In this document: positions 11,765-27,100 of the stretch, one piece after another
Layout: the number at the start of each line of letters is the position of its first letter
Position numbering within the stretch: the first letter of the stretch is position 1
Assembly (NCBI GenBank): GCA_008508345.1
Contig: QNGE01002374.1
Coordinates: 52,985-116,984 of the forward strand
Length of the DNA stretch: 64,000 bases
Source: Paragonimus westermani
Taxonomy: Eukaryota; Platyhelminthes; Trematoda; Plagiorchiida; Troglotrematidae
Direction of reading: 5' to 3'
The notes under the pieces: model-generated
The model's input: only the letters and a program-made list of their open reading frames with translations
What the model was told of the DNA's origin: nothing
The model's database searches: none
Translations under genes and position numbers: made by a program

Positions 11765-14700
11765 TTTTTGACTGAGATATAAAGGCTATCCAGTGTAAAA
11801 GTAAGCCATAGTGAAGTATACGCAAAAGTTGTGATTGCAGTCAAATCGAGCTAGGTGGATTCGAAAGCCAAAATTCCAATGCCGGTAAAGAGTTCAGCTA
11901 GAAGAAGAAAGCTGGGAACACTGCCATTCAAACTACTAGTTATTTAATTTCAGGAAACGCCCAGTATTATTGCTGATTGGTTAGAAATATTCGATTCACT
12001 CGAACAATTGTTGCATCTGCCTAGTCTCAAACTAAAATGTGAATATTTTCCGGTGCACTATCACCAGCATTTTTTTGAACGGCATGTGTAAAAAATGGGA
12101 ATATACATGAGTGAAAAGTAGAAGGGAGTTTACATTGACAATCAACTCAGTTGGTTCCGGAGAATCAAACCTATAATTAAAGTAACAGACAACCTTCCAT
12201 ATTTATGCAGCTGAATAGCAAAATCAGATCCACTTCAGAACGTGGCAATAGCACATTGTTTGTAACACTTAACAGGGTGTTAATCCACAACTAGTCGAGC
12301 GAGTGAATCTACCGTATCACACTCATACAGGTACTAGTCTGTTAGGTATCACGACTGATGGCTTGGAATGATGGGCTTGTGATGTTGCGACAGCACAGAT
12401 CTGGTAGGAAACCAAGGTTTAGAGAATCAGGCTTGTGCCAGTTTGTCTCGTCATATCGAGTCGTACTTGGCAGTTAATTTTCAATATACTCGCTGTACTG
12501 TTACATCATCTTAAAACGCACGGATCGGGCAGATATTCTCATAGAGGTATCACACCAGCTGCAAGTCGTTTCTGTTTGTGCATTAAACCATTGAAAGGAT
12601 TAAACGGATCGAACGCAGCCACACATAGTGTTTCACATGAGTTTGCTCGAAAAGTTAATGTGAGTTTGCATGCAAAACACAGACGTTATCGAAAATTTGA
12701 TTACTAAATCAGTGGTGTCGTTTGTACATATAATTCCAGTTTCATGAAATAACGCTTGATGAGTGAGAAACTGTGTAATTTCGAATGCCGACTACCCTGA
12801 GCGTGCTTAGCCTATACTGACTGACATGTCGTGCTCCGCCCCTATCATTCTGTACTGGTGTGCAGAAGAGTAAGTGTATGTTCTTCCTCGGACTCAAATG
12901 AAATCAAAACGCCTGGATGCGAAAAGATCTGTGAATTCAAAATGGTGTCTACTACCTGTGTGTCTTTAACGAATGACTATCATCCACATGTGACCGATAA
13001 AACGAACTGTCTTATGGTGTAGTTCCGAGGAGCAGTTCAAACAAACTTATATAACCCAAAGGAAATCACCCTCAGGGGATTATCTGCAACAAATCTGTTA
13101 GATATCCACATTGGTTCTGAAAATGAAATTCACCATCTTGTTACAAAATAGAATAGGGGGTTCCAGCCTTCTGCCTACGATGTTGCGTAATATATTGCCA
13201 TTTCGAACTCAGTGGCTTGGGCCTAACTTTTGCAGTTTTTTGTATATCAGCATCGTCACTTATAGGGGCTGATGAAAACATACAAACTTGCATTATGATT
13301 TTGCAAAATGAGTCATCTGATGTCACCTTTCAGATTCGATAAATACACTTTCATGCGTCAGATAACATTTGGTGAACGCTGAACAGTAGACTGGGTAAAA
13401 TTTTCGTTTCCAAATACAACAGAAATACAGTAATGGTCGTAGTTACGACGACTGCTTGGTTGGTTAAAGTTTTCATTCAGATAACTGCATCAGAAACCAT
13501 CTATAGGAACTATGAAAGTCGATCGCCTGAAATCGGGGTTGGCTGTATAAATGAGAACATCACCTTTGTTGAAGTTTTTTATTTTCATTGCATTAGTTTA
13601 TATTTGTGATATGAGTTGTGAAAACTGTCATTACTTCATAGAAGTTAGGTGCAAATTAGTCTACCGGCATAATTTGGACCTAGCAAACGGATCTACTGGA
13701 GCTCATTAAGCAAGCTGACACTGGCTTTCAATGCAAATGTTTCATGTTTGTCTGCTAACTTCATAGGCACCTAAGATTTTCACTGTTGCCGATTACCCAG
13801 CCATTGGCTCACATCCCTCTTTGTCTGTTCATCCTCCGAATACCTTCCATCCGCGTGAGACTACACAGTAGAAGTACACAAAGAATCATTGAATTCTGTC
13901 ACAGTTGAATCTGGTCTCAAATAAATAGTTTCTGCATCTACCTACCTTACGTATATACCACCTGCCAGTCGGTTTTCTCATCAGTTTCTTCAACGAAAGA
14001 TTAGCTGAATGGCGCTGATTTACTAACTGCCGTAAAGTTTCTTTTAAACTGTTGCGCACTGCTTTTGCTTCCGATTTAAATCGGAAGGTCTCTTATTAGT
14101 ACACTCAGGCCCAGACATCGACAGAACAATGGGCTACCCCACGGTTCGCGTCACTGAACAAGTAGCGAACGGTATACAGAATCTCCATTCTCTTCTAGTG
14201 TCTGCCTTGCACTGACGTACCAAGCATTCTTTCTTTGCAAGATGCTTGACGTTGCCCGTTAGTTGTGCGCACGTAGACAACGAGTGCGCGCATGCACGGT
14301 GAGTTTTACGGCGATGCGCGGTAATTTTTGGAATGTCTTAGGTCGTCACCATTCACGTACCAAGAACGGTAAGGCTTTCACATATTTTGCCTATTTGTTT
14401 TCAAAAATTTATGAGACAACCTATTTTAAATCGCGGTATTCGTGAACTTACAGCTTTTAGTTGTTACGCCACTATAAGTTATGTGAAGTTCCGAGGAGAA
14501 ATTGACGAGGCTACACCGTGAAGTCGACAAAAATGTACTGAATTTCCCATGCGGACCACTTGATGATAACCTTATAATATGAAGCAGGTGAAAAAAACCT
14601 GAAGGTTATTCACAGATGATTAATGCCTTCAAATTTACTTAGTGCATTCCAGCCCGTTAATGTATGTGCTACTGACCAGCCCCGACAAAAATCGAAACAG

Positions 14701-14960
14701 AGGACCTAGTGCTTCCAGACAAAAGAAAGTGGATGGAGGGCTACTAGCAATTGCAGACGGTGTTCTGGTTATACTGGTATATTCTCTTACAGCTTGTCAG
14801 TAACAAACACAATAAAACAACTTACGTCTTCGTCCACTTCATTTGGAGTGAGTCCGTCTACACAACTCTTGGACGTTATAGATTATAGCCCGATGTGGTT
14901 AGGATTCCATTGCTAGTGTGATCGTAGTTCATCTGTTCTTAACTTGTTCCTGGTATTCAG
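11765..14960. other. gap between divergent genes
   Basis: The minus-strand receptor starts at 11764 and the first recognised plus-strand ATR-like exon is at 14961, so the promoters of both and the 5' exons of the latter should lie here. I could not pin a first ATR exon or a promoter motif. Open frames near 12435-12707 and 13141-13326 show nothing recognisable. Confidence 0.45.
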
Positions 14961-15108
14961 TTAAGTTAGTTGGGGACTTGAATTTTGAGCACCTATTAAG
15001 GTGTACCATATTAAGTGAGAACCTACTTCACAATCATAAACCATTCGATGAAGCAACATGTGATTGGCTCACCAAGGTCATTTCGTACTGTTCTCTAGTC
15101 GAAACTAA
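14961..15108 (+). CDS. ATR-like exon, N-terminal HEAT region
   Basis: The acceptor TTGTTCCTGGTATTCAG has a good pyrimidine tract. The frame reads KLVGDLNFEHLLRCTILSEN and then FDEATCDWLTKVIS. This parallels the early ATR segment in which a leucine-rich helix is followed by a SNWIITRLL-type helix. The end is uncertain: a GTCATT donor at 15076 keeps phase 0, but the frame stays open to about 15136. Confidence 0.5.
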
Positions 15109-18100
15109 CGTTTGCTACGATATGCCGGGGTTATTTTAATCAGGCACCGCCACCTCATTTTGTGTGTACAAAAAAATGACTGTATCTGACGTTGATGCTG
15201 TCTTGGAGGGAACGAAATTAGCTTCAAACTCTAACGTTTTGTGATTGTTTTGTGGTTCGTAATTTTTGTAATTTTCAACTTGTCCGCAGTAAACACCCGT
15301 AGGGATGCAGCTAACTTTCTTCGAGCAAAAATCGTGCCATTTCAGTCTTTTGTCCACCTCATCCAAGTTTACGGCGGGAAATGGTTCTTTCAAAAATCCT
15401 GTACTTCTCAAGTATCGCCTGGAAAAATTGGAAAGTTCAAATGAGTTTTCGAGATACAACGCGTGTCGCGTGTACTTTTTTTGCAAACGGTTGCTAAAGG
15501 AAGAATCTCAGTAATAATTTTTCAAAATTTGAGAGTTGGGTATTGCGATTCTCATCAATATACGGCTGTTCACCCACCTCGGAAATCAGATTTCTATGAT
15601 TTACATAATTTTTTTAACTCTCGTAACAAATGATTGGTAAGTACCTATAATTGACGATCTGTTGGAGAACCAAGCAACGTACAAAAATCGAACTTCAGGT
15701 GGACGATATGTTCGGTTTCGGTCAACAAACACGTTTGTCAGAATGGGATACGGTTATGTTGTCCGTGACTGTACTACGTACTTTACGTGAAATTAGATCA
15801 CAATGTAAACTTGTTAACATCGATTGCGATTTTGACGTTCAGATAACTTTAACGGTGATCACTAGTTGAGTGTCAGATTGTATGTGGACTCATGCTGACT
15901 GTCAACCCTTAATGGGTTGTGCACACATTTCGCGTTAACAGAATCGGCATGGAAACATCTAATAGACAATACTACTGTTTTATTTGTAGCGATTAGGAGA
16001 ACGTATCGAAATTTGAATATTCCACTCGAAGGAACCTAATCATTAAAAGGTTCCCTCGTATGACCAAGTTGGTTCCTTTCGATAACATTCCTGACCTAAT
16101 CTAGCTATTACGATTTGGAGTCGAAATTACGTTCTATGGTTACATTCAAAACCAAACATAGGTATCAGTAAGTGGTGTTTGAAAAACTAAACGTTTATTT
16201 TATGAATGTCTGAAACGCTAGAGTATTTTGAATGGACCATGAACAGTATACCCGGTAAAACTTTACTGAAGTTACATACAGTAACACGTAGTTAGAATGG
16301 CGCAATAAATCTACATGAGTTGCCCGAAAGCTGTATAACAAATAGAACATACTTCTATAACTACGAATAAAGAGTGTGTCAACCTCAACCACGTACTGTT
16401 ATTTTTATAAGGTTAACTAGTAATGTCTCACTGATAGTTTTCAAGCCTGTGTAGGCGAGCTACATCCAGACGTGTATAAAAATATCTCGAGCGAATACAA
16501 ACGTATAGACGTTCAAACAAATAAGTAAACACTCGTATTTTACTCTACATCTGTGAGCTACTATCACAATACTCCCCGCATTTGAAAAACATGTTACTGC
16601 CTGTTCAAAGTGAATCATGTGGTATTTTCAAATATCAGTTGAAAGTCAGAATTTGCGAAGCCAAATGTGATCGGCATCAGAAATCAGCGTCAGTTTTGCA
16701 CAAATGAAAGCTCATAGCTGTTTGGTAATACACCCTTCAAAGCAAGATAGATTAATAGAAATTGGCTTATGATGCACAAACAGCACCCTCAGACATACTC
16801 AGAATTGTTGTACGATAGAAGGGAATTCTTTAAATTGGGTGAACACGTCAGCCGGAACTTTGTCTAAGGAGGTCCGGTTTTCAGTATGTGAAAGATAGAC
16901 ATCTAGTTGCGTAATCTTTCAATTTCACAACTTACGGAAATAGTAAGGTTTCGAAGTGCGGCAAACATTTTTGTGAAAGTTCATTCAAATTCACAAGGGT
17001 GACGAATGAACTGAGTGTCACAGTGAGAAGAGAGTGAGATTCTGAGGATGGAAATAATCTGGCGTTTGTGATAAATCATTTTGACTTCCGTACCACTGAT
17101 CTTACCTGGTCGGTTTGCCACGCCGGTAAACTCAGATACATTTGCTTTTGAGTGATGAGCAGACTTTCAGATCACCTTGGAATTGGATACACCAAATAAA
17201 TGCTAAATTCACCGTAAAACTACGCGATTAAGACTTTTCATTACGGAGAAATCTGTCGGAATTTTGTGATCGCCAATCAATCCTTGTAGACATTCAGGTC
17301 GAAATATTGGGGTTGTTTGAATATTTATCTGTGCAACGGGATATGTCCGAATGGCAGGTGGACCTTCCGGATATAGGGAATATTCATCGTGATTGCACGG
17401 TTTTATCTTAATTCTGTTTCCTACAACCTAGGCTTCAGGACAAATCTTTAAAAAATGAGGTTGGAGGAATGTCGATTTAAAACTAAAAACATTGTTAGTA
17501 AACAGCGTTTCATTTTAGGCGAAATGCGCAGGTGTTCATGTAATCGGTGCTTACGCTGTCTGGAGTATATAAAAATAATTATTTTCAAGCATGAAGTCTT
17601 GCTGGTACACGCAAGCATGCGAGCATTTCATCAGTCGGTTACGTAAAACATTCGGTTAAATAGGTTAACCGCGTAGCTTGCGTGCATTTATCAATAAACG
17701 TCCTCTTGTTGTCTTAATGAACTAGATAGAAGAACTTAGTGTTTCAAATCGGAACATCAATGATCACACTAGGACTGTTGACTGAGTCTCAGAAAAGAAC
17801 TTGCTATTGCCGGTTGCTTCAATCGTCCTTTTCGGGGTCTATTTTCTTACCCTCAGTGGGTCAAGCTAACCGAAGAAAAGGCAGTTTGAGATTTTTGCTG
17901 ATCAACGGCTGACCGATCTCCACAGTAAAAACCCATGTTTGCTCACGTTCATCTCTGTCCGTTTTAGTGAAGAATAATATAGTGACGTCACGACTGTTCG
18001 ATTCAATAGTGGGGCTTTCATCCCTGTAGTTACAGCACATTTAGGAGATATCCATAAGGCAAAGGTAGTGGTTAAACTTGCCTTTTATGTACGATGATTA

Positions 18101-21100
18101 TCTTCAACATAATGCAATGGGTAAGAAGTTGTTTTTCACTTTAGAATGTTTTCAATTTCCAGCAGGATGTACATCATAGTTCACTTTGAATTAGGGTCTT
18201 AGTTGTAGTAGGGCTGCGCCATTTGCCCCAGCAATTGTTAATAATGGTGATTTGAGTATTTTAAAAAAATGTATGCAAGAATGTTTAGCTTTTGCAACCG
18301 GATTTCGCTGACCTCTGCAGCAACTGAGGTAAAACCCTTCGGGCCTAAATATTGAACAGATGTAGGGAACTAACTGAATTTAAAAGACGTCTGGTGCATT
18401 CATGCGGATCACTTTAAACTAAATGGGATGACCTCTCCCTGTTCCCTCTGACAAAATCCTCCTCAGGAACAGGAAGAATGAAGATTGTCAAAGGCAGTAA
18501 CACTGCTTGGTTCGCAGTATTCATGGTGACAGTAATCAATTGGTCTTGAAGTAAATGTTCATTTCAGTTATGCGGAGCAAAACATTTTCCTGCAGATAGT
18601 ATCAGAAGTTCTAATACGCCAAGTTGGTATTTTTTTGGTACCTCTGGGGTGCTCGTGATAAAAATGCAAAACCTGTCTCCAGGACAGCGTCGAAAACAGT
18701 GAGGTGATTTTGACTTGCTTGTTCTCTGAACAGATACCGTTATTGTTTTTCCAGTGAGAACAGGCTACCGAGTTTATTATGTAACTCCTTACTACCCCCC
18801 AGTGCATTGCTTGTTGAAGTTGACATTGCTCCCAAATTTTTTGTTTCTATATAAAACCCTATGCGTCCGTCTTGTGTTTTTTTTTTGTAAATTTATAATG
18901 TCTTTGAACAGTTTCAGCTAGCAACAGTAAATCTTGACGGTTAGCATTGTTGTTCAACAACCTGTGTGTATCCTGAACGCATTATGTGTAGCAAATGCAC
19001 CTTTTCGACATTGATAGCAGTTTAGTTTACCCGACTGCTTTTCCGATTGTGGTAGCAAACAATGTACCAGACTTGGTCACCAGCGCGACAAAATTATTTT
19101 GACGGAAGCTCAGAAACTCAGAAAATATATAATAGTAGCTTTTAACTGAAGTCGGTCATCTGCCTGTTTACAAATTGCAACGTAATATTCATGCTATATG
19201 TAGATCACTGCTGCAAGACGGTTCCAGACACTCCGTTTTACGAGGACATTGCGGTGTAAATTTTCCTCAGTTTCCGCTGGAAAAATTATTCCGAATGATG
19301 ACGCGTAATGTCATTTTTATGACATTAAAAGTTGTAAAAACATAACGAGTAAACCTTCTTGTGTGTACCTTTTGTATCTTACAGTTTTTTTTCTCTGAAA
19401 CCCGTCGAAAATTACTTGCTTGTTTAACAAGGCCATTCGGAAGTCGTTTGTATCGACTGTGTAGAAAGATCTCGTCCAAAATCCAGTTACCAATTCTCAG
19501 TCTGCGTGTGGTTGCCCAAACTCAATCTTTGTCATACCATGACCTCACTTGGACAAGCAGGTATATTCATTTAAAATACTATCATGAGTGCTAATCTAAA
19601 ATATATTACAGCGTTGAAGGACTGGGAGAGAATTTGTTGAAATTACTCAGACGGTTGTGTGGCTAAATTTTGGGTGATTGTGGTCTCCATACTTTACAAA
19701 TATGCATCCTAAAGTTGCCGATCTATAACTTCCGTGTTTTGGGGGAATCAGCGTATACATGATAACGTTTGGTCTACATAGTCTCTAGACCAGTAAAAAA
19801 TAATGAACTCGATCAAGTAACTTATCGTTTTTTGTTGACATTACGCTGTGGTGATCCAATTTATGAAGTTACAACAATGCGAATGTTACCAGAGATAGTT
19901 GTTCAATTAGAATCTTCCTTTATACGTTTTGCGGTATTCTTTGTGAGAAAACTGCAACCAGCTAGACCGGCGAGTTCGATATTCGGAGGCATGATAAAGA
20001 GAGTGGAATAAGTTGTCAACATATTCACTTTGGAAACAGTGTTTGGCATTTATTCCTGCATTTCCTAGGCATGGTTACTGGAAAACTGTGGAAGGTGTAC
20101 TCCATATTTTTCCTCCCTCACACAGTCCGTTTGCGTTCAGGTGCGTGTTTCCAGTAATTAGGTTCCGTTCCTTCAATGGTCCGCTTCATGGTTAGAATGT
20201 GGTCCTCTGTTCAGCTCGGTGAAATGTTTACATATAGCTGTGGACAACTGAGGTGTAGCTGCGTATGATGATGATGTTAATTATATTATTGACGGCCCTG
20301 TGACAGTTCAGGTATAAAAACCTGATTCCATTTCTTTAATCGTTCACGGAGCTACTCTTTCAATGAGCGCAAAACCCGCTGATCCCACTGCCGTATGAAA
20401 GTGTCAACCGTTGAATGCTAAGTACAATTTTATGATTGCAGGGTGTCCCATGGAGTAATTTTGTAGAAACTTGGTTCCTGGTAGTCCTGTAGGTGTAAAG
20501 TGAGCAAAAGGAACCTTAAATACTATCGATTAGCCGTCGATCTTACATTCTGAGAGCCTGTGGCCTAATTATAAGCAAAGTTTGAGGTAGATATGTTTTC
20601 GTCCAGCAATCAAATGTTGATTTTGGAGCGTATGCTAACGGACCCATGAGGCACGCTGCAGATGAGCCTAGTGGTTCGCTGTGTGACATCACCTGCAAAT
20701 CAGGTTGGCTCATCGTGGCCTAGAATCAACTTATCAGAACTTGTAAAAACCTGGCTCCTACATGCCCTCATCAAACTCATACAAACTAAAGTACCATCAG
20801 TTACGTTAACGTTGATTTCTCAGGTAAGCTGTTTCACTCCCAAATTTGATTCGTTGATAGCATGTGGTTCAAACTTAACTTCATCGGAAACCTGATAAAA
20901 TTATTCATTTCAGGTTTTAAAGCTTTACTTATTTTCCGCACATTCAACACTTGAAAATCTTGGACTGGTAACACAAGTTTAGTACGATGTTTTTCACTTT
21001 AGAGCCATTTGTTTTAATTCAGTCGGAAAACATGTTTCCTGTAGCGTTTAGAGAGATTTGTCATTCTAGTGATTCAAAAGACATTTCATCTGGTGAACAT

Positions 21101-24100
21101 GGTAACAGAACCGGAGTGTTTTTTCTTGGGAGGTTCTCTTTGTGGGGAATATTATAAAACCCTCTTCAGTTTTACACTTCGCTTTGTTTTACATCCGGGA
21201 CTTGAAAAATTTGCACCTTTCATTCAGAGTTAAATAAATAAACGGACTTACTAAGCCAGCAGTCATTTATAGATTATACTAAGTAACTTGTGGGTGAAAA
21301 ATAACCTTCGAGTTTGTCCATTTTTGCAAACTAGCTATTATAAACTTGTTGCTTATTGCTACCGAATGAACTTACCTTTTGTAAAATTTTGTATCAGATT
21401 GTCTTACACAGCTTTTATATACATGGGCATTATAAGATAAGTCAACCAAACCATGTCGAATGTTCCGAAAACGCAACGCAATCTAAGTGACATCGTTTTT
21501 CAAAGTGATTCTAGTGAGGGCCGAAATCACATGAATTTACTTGAATCATGGACAAAAATATGATCTGTGAGAGTTTTACACTTGACATTTGTTTGTGAGA
21601 GTTTCTTTACAAATTTCCATAAAATCGTCCATTTGATTTAAGTACTCCGTAGTTTAACGTCGAAACTCAACAGGTAAATTCAACGTTTCATTTTCATCCA
21701 AATCCAAGTCATCTTCGGAAACAATCACTACCGTATCGTCCAACCACTGAAACAAATAAAATATTCATCCACTCAGTACCCAAATCTATTCTGCATACAA
21801 ATTGGTGAAATTCATTTTCAGAACTATAAAGTAATTAAGAAATATGAAACTTTTCTAACAAAATTCAACCTGGAGAGAGACTGACCAATTAAAAAAATGA
21901 GTTATCTTAACAAGATGTGAGCAAGGGTTAGGATTCCAGACGCAGCAGATATGTGCACTTATTGAGAGGTCCAACGCGAACATTTCTGGTATGTGTACTA
22001 GACCTTTTCATAAGTGATCAGCTAGGGATTGCTATTCAGCAGGAAAGCATTGGCTGATTATTGCTAGTTTTCAAGTTATATCAAGTAACTGTCAACTAAT
22101 TACTGATGACAAAACATCATCCAAAAATGTTTTACTCATTTCCATGGTTCTAACTTGATTCATAATTACTCATAGTGAAGAGAGTTGTCCATTACGAATA
22201 AAATGGCCGGTACCTTCGCCTTAACCAGATGAGTTGACAATTTGAGCATAGCCCAGAAGACAGCTTTTAGTTTAGGCAATCTGTCCATAACAACTGTAAG
22301 CTCTTTGGTGCAATGACTAACACGTTTGCCTCACCAGAGCACGCACCGGATCCTTTATCCCGGTCGTGTATGGAAAATGCACTTCTGACAGAGTTTTTGA
22401 TAGGAAGATGACCTGTGCCTGGCGCCTTTCTGTCATTAATCTCTTCGTTTATTTCCTGCTCGTTGCCTTCAGCTCACAGAACACGTCATATTCGCACTGG
22501 ATGGTTCAAGCTATCTTCGGAGGAATCATAACCAATAATCGGCCCTAGGAAGAGCCAGCTAGGTGGTCGACAGATATCTTGACCTTGTAGGGGCTCTTCG
22601 GCACGACTAGTGTATAAGGGGCGGATTGTAGACCGAGCGCTTTTCTGTCAGGCAAGTGAGACGTAGTGCAGGATCTCAGTTTCTATTTCCAAACCAACAA
22701 TTGACCAGACGAAATAGAATAACTATCCTTCACCTCCATGGTGAACACTGAGACCGGCTGATGGCAAAAATTACGCTGATCTTTTTCTGGGCCTATGATG
22801 AATGATTGTATTCTCGCAGGTCACTCACGATCGGTCGGTTAATTTCAGCCAGTAAAAAATGAAGCACAACAGCGAAGAAAAGAGGACGAATCTAGTGAGG
22901 CTTTCCGGATGAAAATTTGACGTATTTGGAAATCGATTACTTTTGCGTGAGATTTCAGCATCAACAACAAATGAAATAGCATATTCGCTGAACAACCGTA
23001 CCACGGGCTCACAGACAGACCTGGGCCACTGTTAAGGAACCACAATTCAATTAACGACAATTTATTAACTTGGTGATGTAATTTCTCGCATAGATTCTAC
23101 AACACAGCTGCATTCCCATTTGTTCGAACTAACTAAGCAGAAACCGAAATTATTCACCCCATTTGACAGAGCTTGTAAATTTTTAACAACCATGTTGCAA
23201 CACTAACTTGGTTGGTGCTTCATCATCCAGGTGTGAGGTAAACTGCAATCTTTCCTAACTAAAGCTAATTTGGTGAGATAATTATGAATTTCACGAAGAC
23301 TTTTCATGCATTCGCTTTTCGATTCATGTTAATTTAACTCTCACTGGAAATCTGTAGGGTTTACCAAAATTTTCTTCACGATTCAAATGAACGATATTAG
23401 TTTATTTGTGCGGAAAATACCCTGCTTATTCAGCTCAAGCCTCTTTATCATAGGCGAGCATGATTATTAAAAACCCCACTCGGTACTTCTATGGTTCACA
23501 TCAGTGCTGTGACAGGGAAAAATCTATGACTGATTGTTGTGGTCTCCATTCGTTCAGGTTTATATTGTTCATAGAAATAGCACAATCATGGCAATTTTGT
23601 AATTTTCCTGTAGAAATACTGCTTGGGCAATGAATCTGCTGGATCTTTTAATGAATTCCGTACGACACAGTTGATTGGTTGGGTGACTAGGTCCATATGT
23701 GAGATACCTGAGCTTCCGGGATGGCTTCGTAGCTCGTCAGGTAGGACATTTGGTGCGTTTTGTGATTTTGCCAGAATCTCGGTGATACCACTTTACTTAA
23801 ACCATTGAATCCTTGATGTATATCTTGACGATATAAACCATTCTGGTTAATATGTAAGTTGTTGCTTATAAATTCGGGACGATCTGACTTATTAAAAATT
23901 TAGGTGCGATAAGTCGGTAGTACAGAACTAGGGTTGAGCGCGCACAGCGGAACAGGTTCGCTTAACTCTAGTGTAAATTGGAATCAACGTGCCTGGCAAA
24001 AACCACACGCACTATTGATACCTTACAATGAAACCAAAACTTAATCCGAGTTGATATTATAGAAGGGGGCTGAATGAAACGTTTATATGTCTTGTGATCA

Positions 24101-27100
24101 GTTTATAAGCCTGTAGTTGTACCATTATCAGTTGTGAAATGGCTGGCACTACCTGTCAGTTTTTAATTAATTCCAGTATCATACGAAAAGCTTTCTTAAA
24201 CCTTTTAACGTGAGCATTCTAACAAGCGTCAATGGTCGATGGAACGTCATTCAACATTTCACTTAATCCAGGTGAATCGTGCTAATATTTCAACAGATCA
24301 CTTCACTCACAGATTCTTCTTCAGGTATTGAGTCCAGATTTTTGATTACATTCTGTAAGGTTTCTATGGTAACCGGTGGATTATTTCGGAACAACTGTAG
24401 GGGAAAGGCGTCTCGCGTAGTCTGCGGCAAAACTAGTAAGGCAGGAAAATGTACATATTTACGACGTCTAACTTATAACGAACAAAACTTCCCAAGTGGA
24501 ACTCTATCAAATGAGTGTTTCTTGAAGGGACGCAATTTGCTAAGGCTGCATAAAAGTGCACCAGATGATTTTAACTTAGAATATCCATTCCTATTTACAG
24601 TTTCATCATATGGAATGACGTCAAACAATTTATGGCATTGTAAACAGTACCTGTGCACCAATATAAGTCAGAGAATAGCAGTTGCTGGAGTTATGGAGGA
24701 AACCTCCATTTGCTCTTGATAGCTACATTCCTTTGAGGACACGAATAAGTTCGTTAAGCTTGAAAAAATGACCTCTATCTACCGTTAGTTTATCAGGATG
24801 TGTGGTTGATGTAGACGGGGTCACTAAACCTGATAGACTTTAATGACCACTTTACCTGTAACTTTACCTGTTGGGAAACAACTAGAATCTTGAAACGGAA
24901 CGGGTTATCGGGCCAATCTACAGGTTCTGTTGTGTTTGTGGCAAGGGCACAACTAACCAGTAGGTAGGCTGTCCTTCAGTGTCGTAAGGATTACAAGTTG
25001 GTCTGTGCTCATGTTTAATTTTTTACCCTGATTTACATTCCAGAGATGTGACTGAACTGGATGTCATGATAACTAAGGCAAACGTGGAAAATTGGACTTT
25101 CATAAAATAGGCTGTATACGAAACCCATACAGTGCCAACAAATGCTGTGCGGGTGTACAACAGAAACGGCAAGCAAATGTAAATGCTTTTCGTTTGCCGG
25201 AAATATCCCAAAATACCAAGAATATCAGTAAACCGTTTGAGTGGAGCGTATTGTTCATTTTTTGCAATACAGAAAGTTTAGATTGAGAACGTTCTTTAGC
25301 ATACGATATGTGATGTCCCTTGACAGTACAATTCAGGACAGAAATAAGCAGTATACTGAGCACTAATGACGAGCACACTTCATCATGCTGCATAGCTTTT
25401 ATCATTGTTGTTTATAAAGCAAGTCTATTTTGTTGAACATAGTGTGTCTGATACTAGCTTTCAACGCTACTCACAGAAAGTCAGCTCAGCTGGTGGTGGA
25501 AAATGAGCACAACCTGTCTGAACACGGCGTCACCCCTACTTGAGAGGCAGGCTGAGTCGTGGCAGCACGTTCATATTGTTTCGTGCATAAACTAAAAGGG
25601 CTGCTGTAGAATTATTCATACATCAAGTGGGATGCCTTAAACTGAAACAACCTTATTTCAAAGTTTAAACTTTATCTTTTTGTTGTGACCGCAAAATACG
25701 CCTGACCCGCGAAGATGTTTATTGCATTGAGCGCAGTACTGATTATGTTAGAAAATAGGACGATGAATGTGTACACTCATCTGCATGGCTGACTTGCAGT
25801 TACAGACCTTAGGTAGCTTTATCTTGCCATTCGCCCAGGTAGCACATCCTCTATAGTGCGTACCTATTATCCCAACAATATCTTCTGGTCTCCCTTCTTT
25901 CCGGCTTTCAACTTTGCCTTCCAATTCCAAAATGTATGAAACACACTACTCACACACGAGCCTGCCTGTTATACTATACTTCTCTGTGGTATTCAACGTC
26001 AAATTCCTGCTAACACTGAGTTGGAAAACAAGTTAACTCGGCTGTCCTTCTGCCACTTTCTCTTGTGACTCAGAACATGTTGTTCGACAGGCGATACCAC
26101 TTTCTACGGTGTTCCAGCTGTAGTAGTTTCGTTTCGTGTTTTTACTTCAACTCGCACTATTTTTACAATGGTTAACATGGAAGTCGAGTTACCTGGTTGT
26201 TATAAACCCAAGGGCACCATGTCACGGTTACTCATATGCAGTGAATGAAGCCGGTGTTGTTTGTGTTTGCCCGGAAATGGATATCATGTCAAGGGCACTG
26301 ATGGTTAGTCGGGTAGGAGTTGCGGACTGTACTGGGTGAACAGACTGAGAACAAAGTTCCACGTACATACTGTACAGAATGTAGGTGATTGGATAGGAGG
26401 TTGAAAGTGACATCCGTGGTGCACGCTGAAAGATGGTGCTAAGTGTGACAACATGATAGACGTGACATTTAACTAAACAAAATCGAAGAAATGATGCATT
26501 CCTGTGAGCAAAAAACCGTGGCGGCTCACCGAATCCTCATGTCAGCTGTCTCGCAAAAACTGGGTTCCAGATCCCATGTCGTAGATATATGGCAATAAAT
26601 TACGTGGATCCTTTTAGGCTTAATCGAACTAACTTCATGTCAGAACCGTGAGTTGCTGAGAAAGATGGTTGATCTCGTTACAGATCAGAATTCCTACCAA
26701 TCTCCTCAAAAATTGATACAGGTGATCCTAGAAGAAGCATGGTCCTTGTCTGGAGGATTCTGTGAGGAAGATTGTTATGCCGGAGACAGGAACCTGTCAG
26801 GAACATAGACTTTTTGGCTAATTCAACTTATTAGATATCCATCCCCTATACTACGCCAACATTCCCACCTGTCATTCAGTATAACTTCACCAGATTTTTA
26901 CCACAATGTTGCATGTAGGTACTATATTTTGCCGGTTACAACCTCCATCTGTGAATATCCGTTGTCTCTTGCATAACGTGCAACAGATAACATCAAAACA
27001 GATACAAACGTACACATAATGAATTTTTGTTGACCAGAAAAACACTGAAGGAAACCTATACGTTTTGTTTGTTAGAAATAAGTGAATATTTAACGTACCT

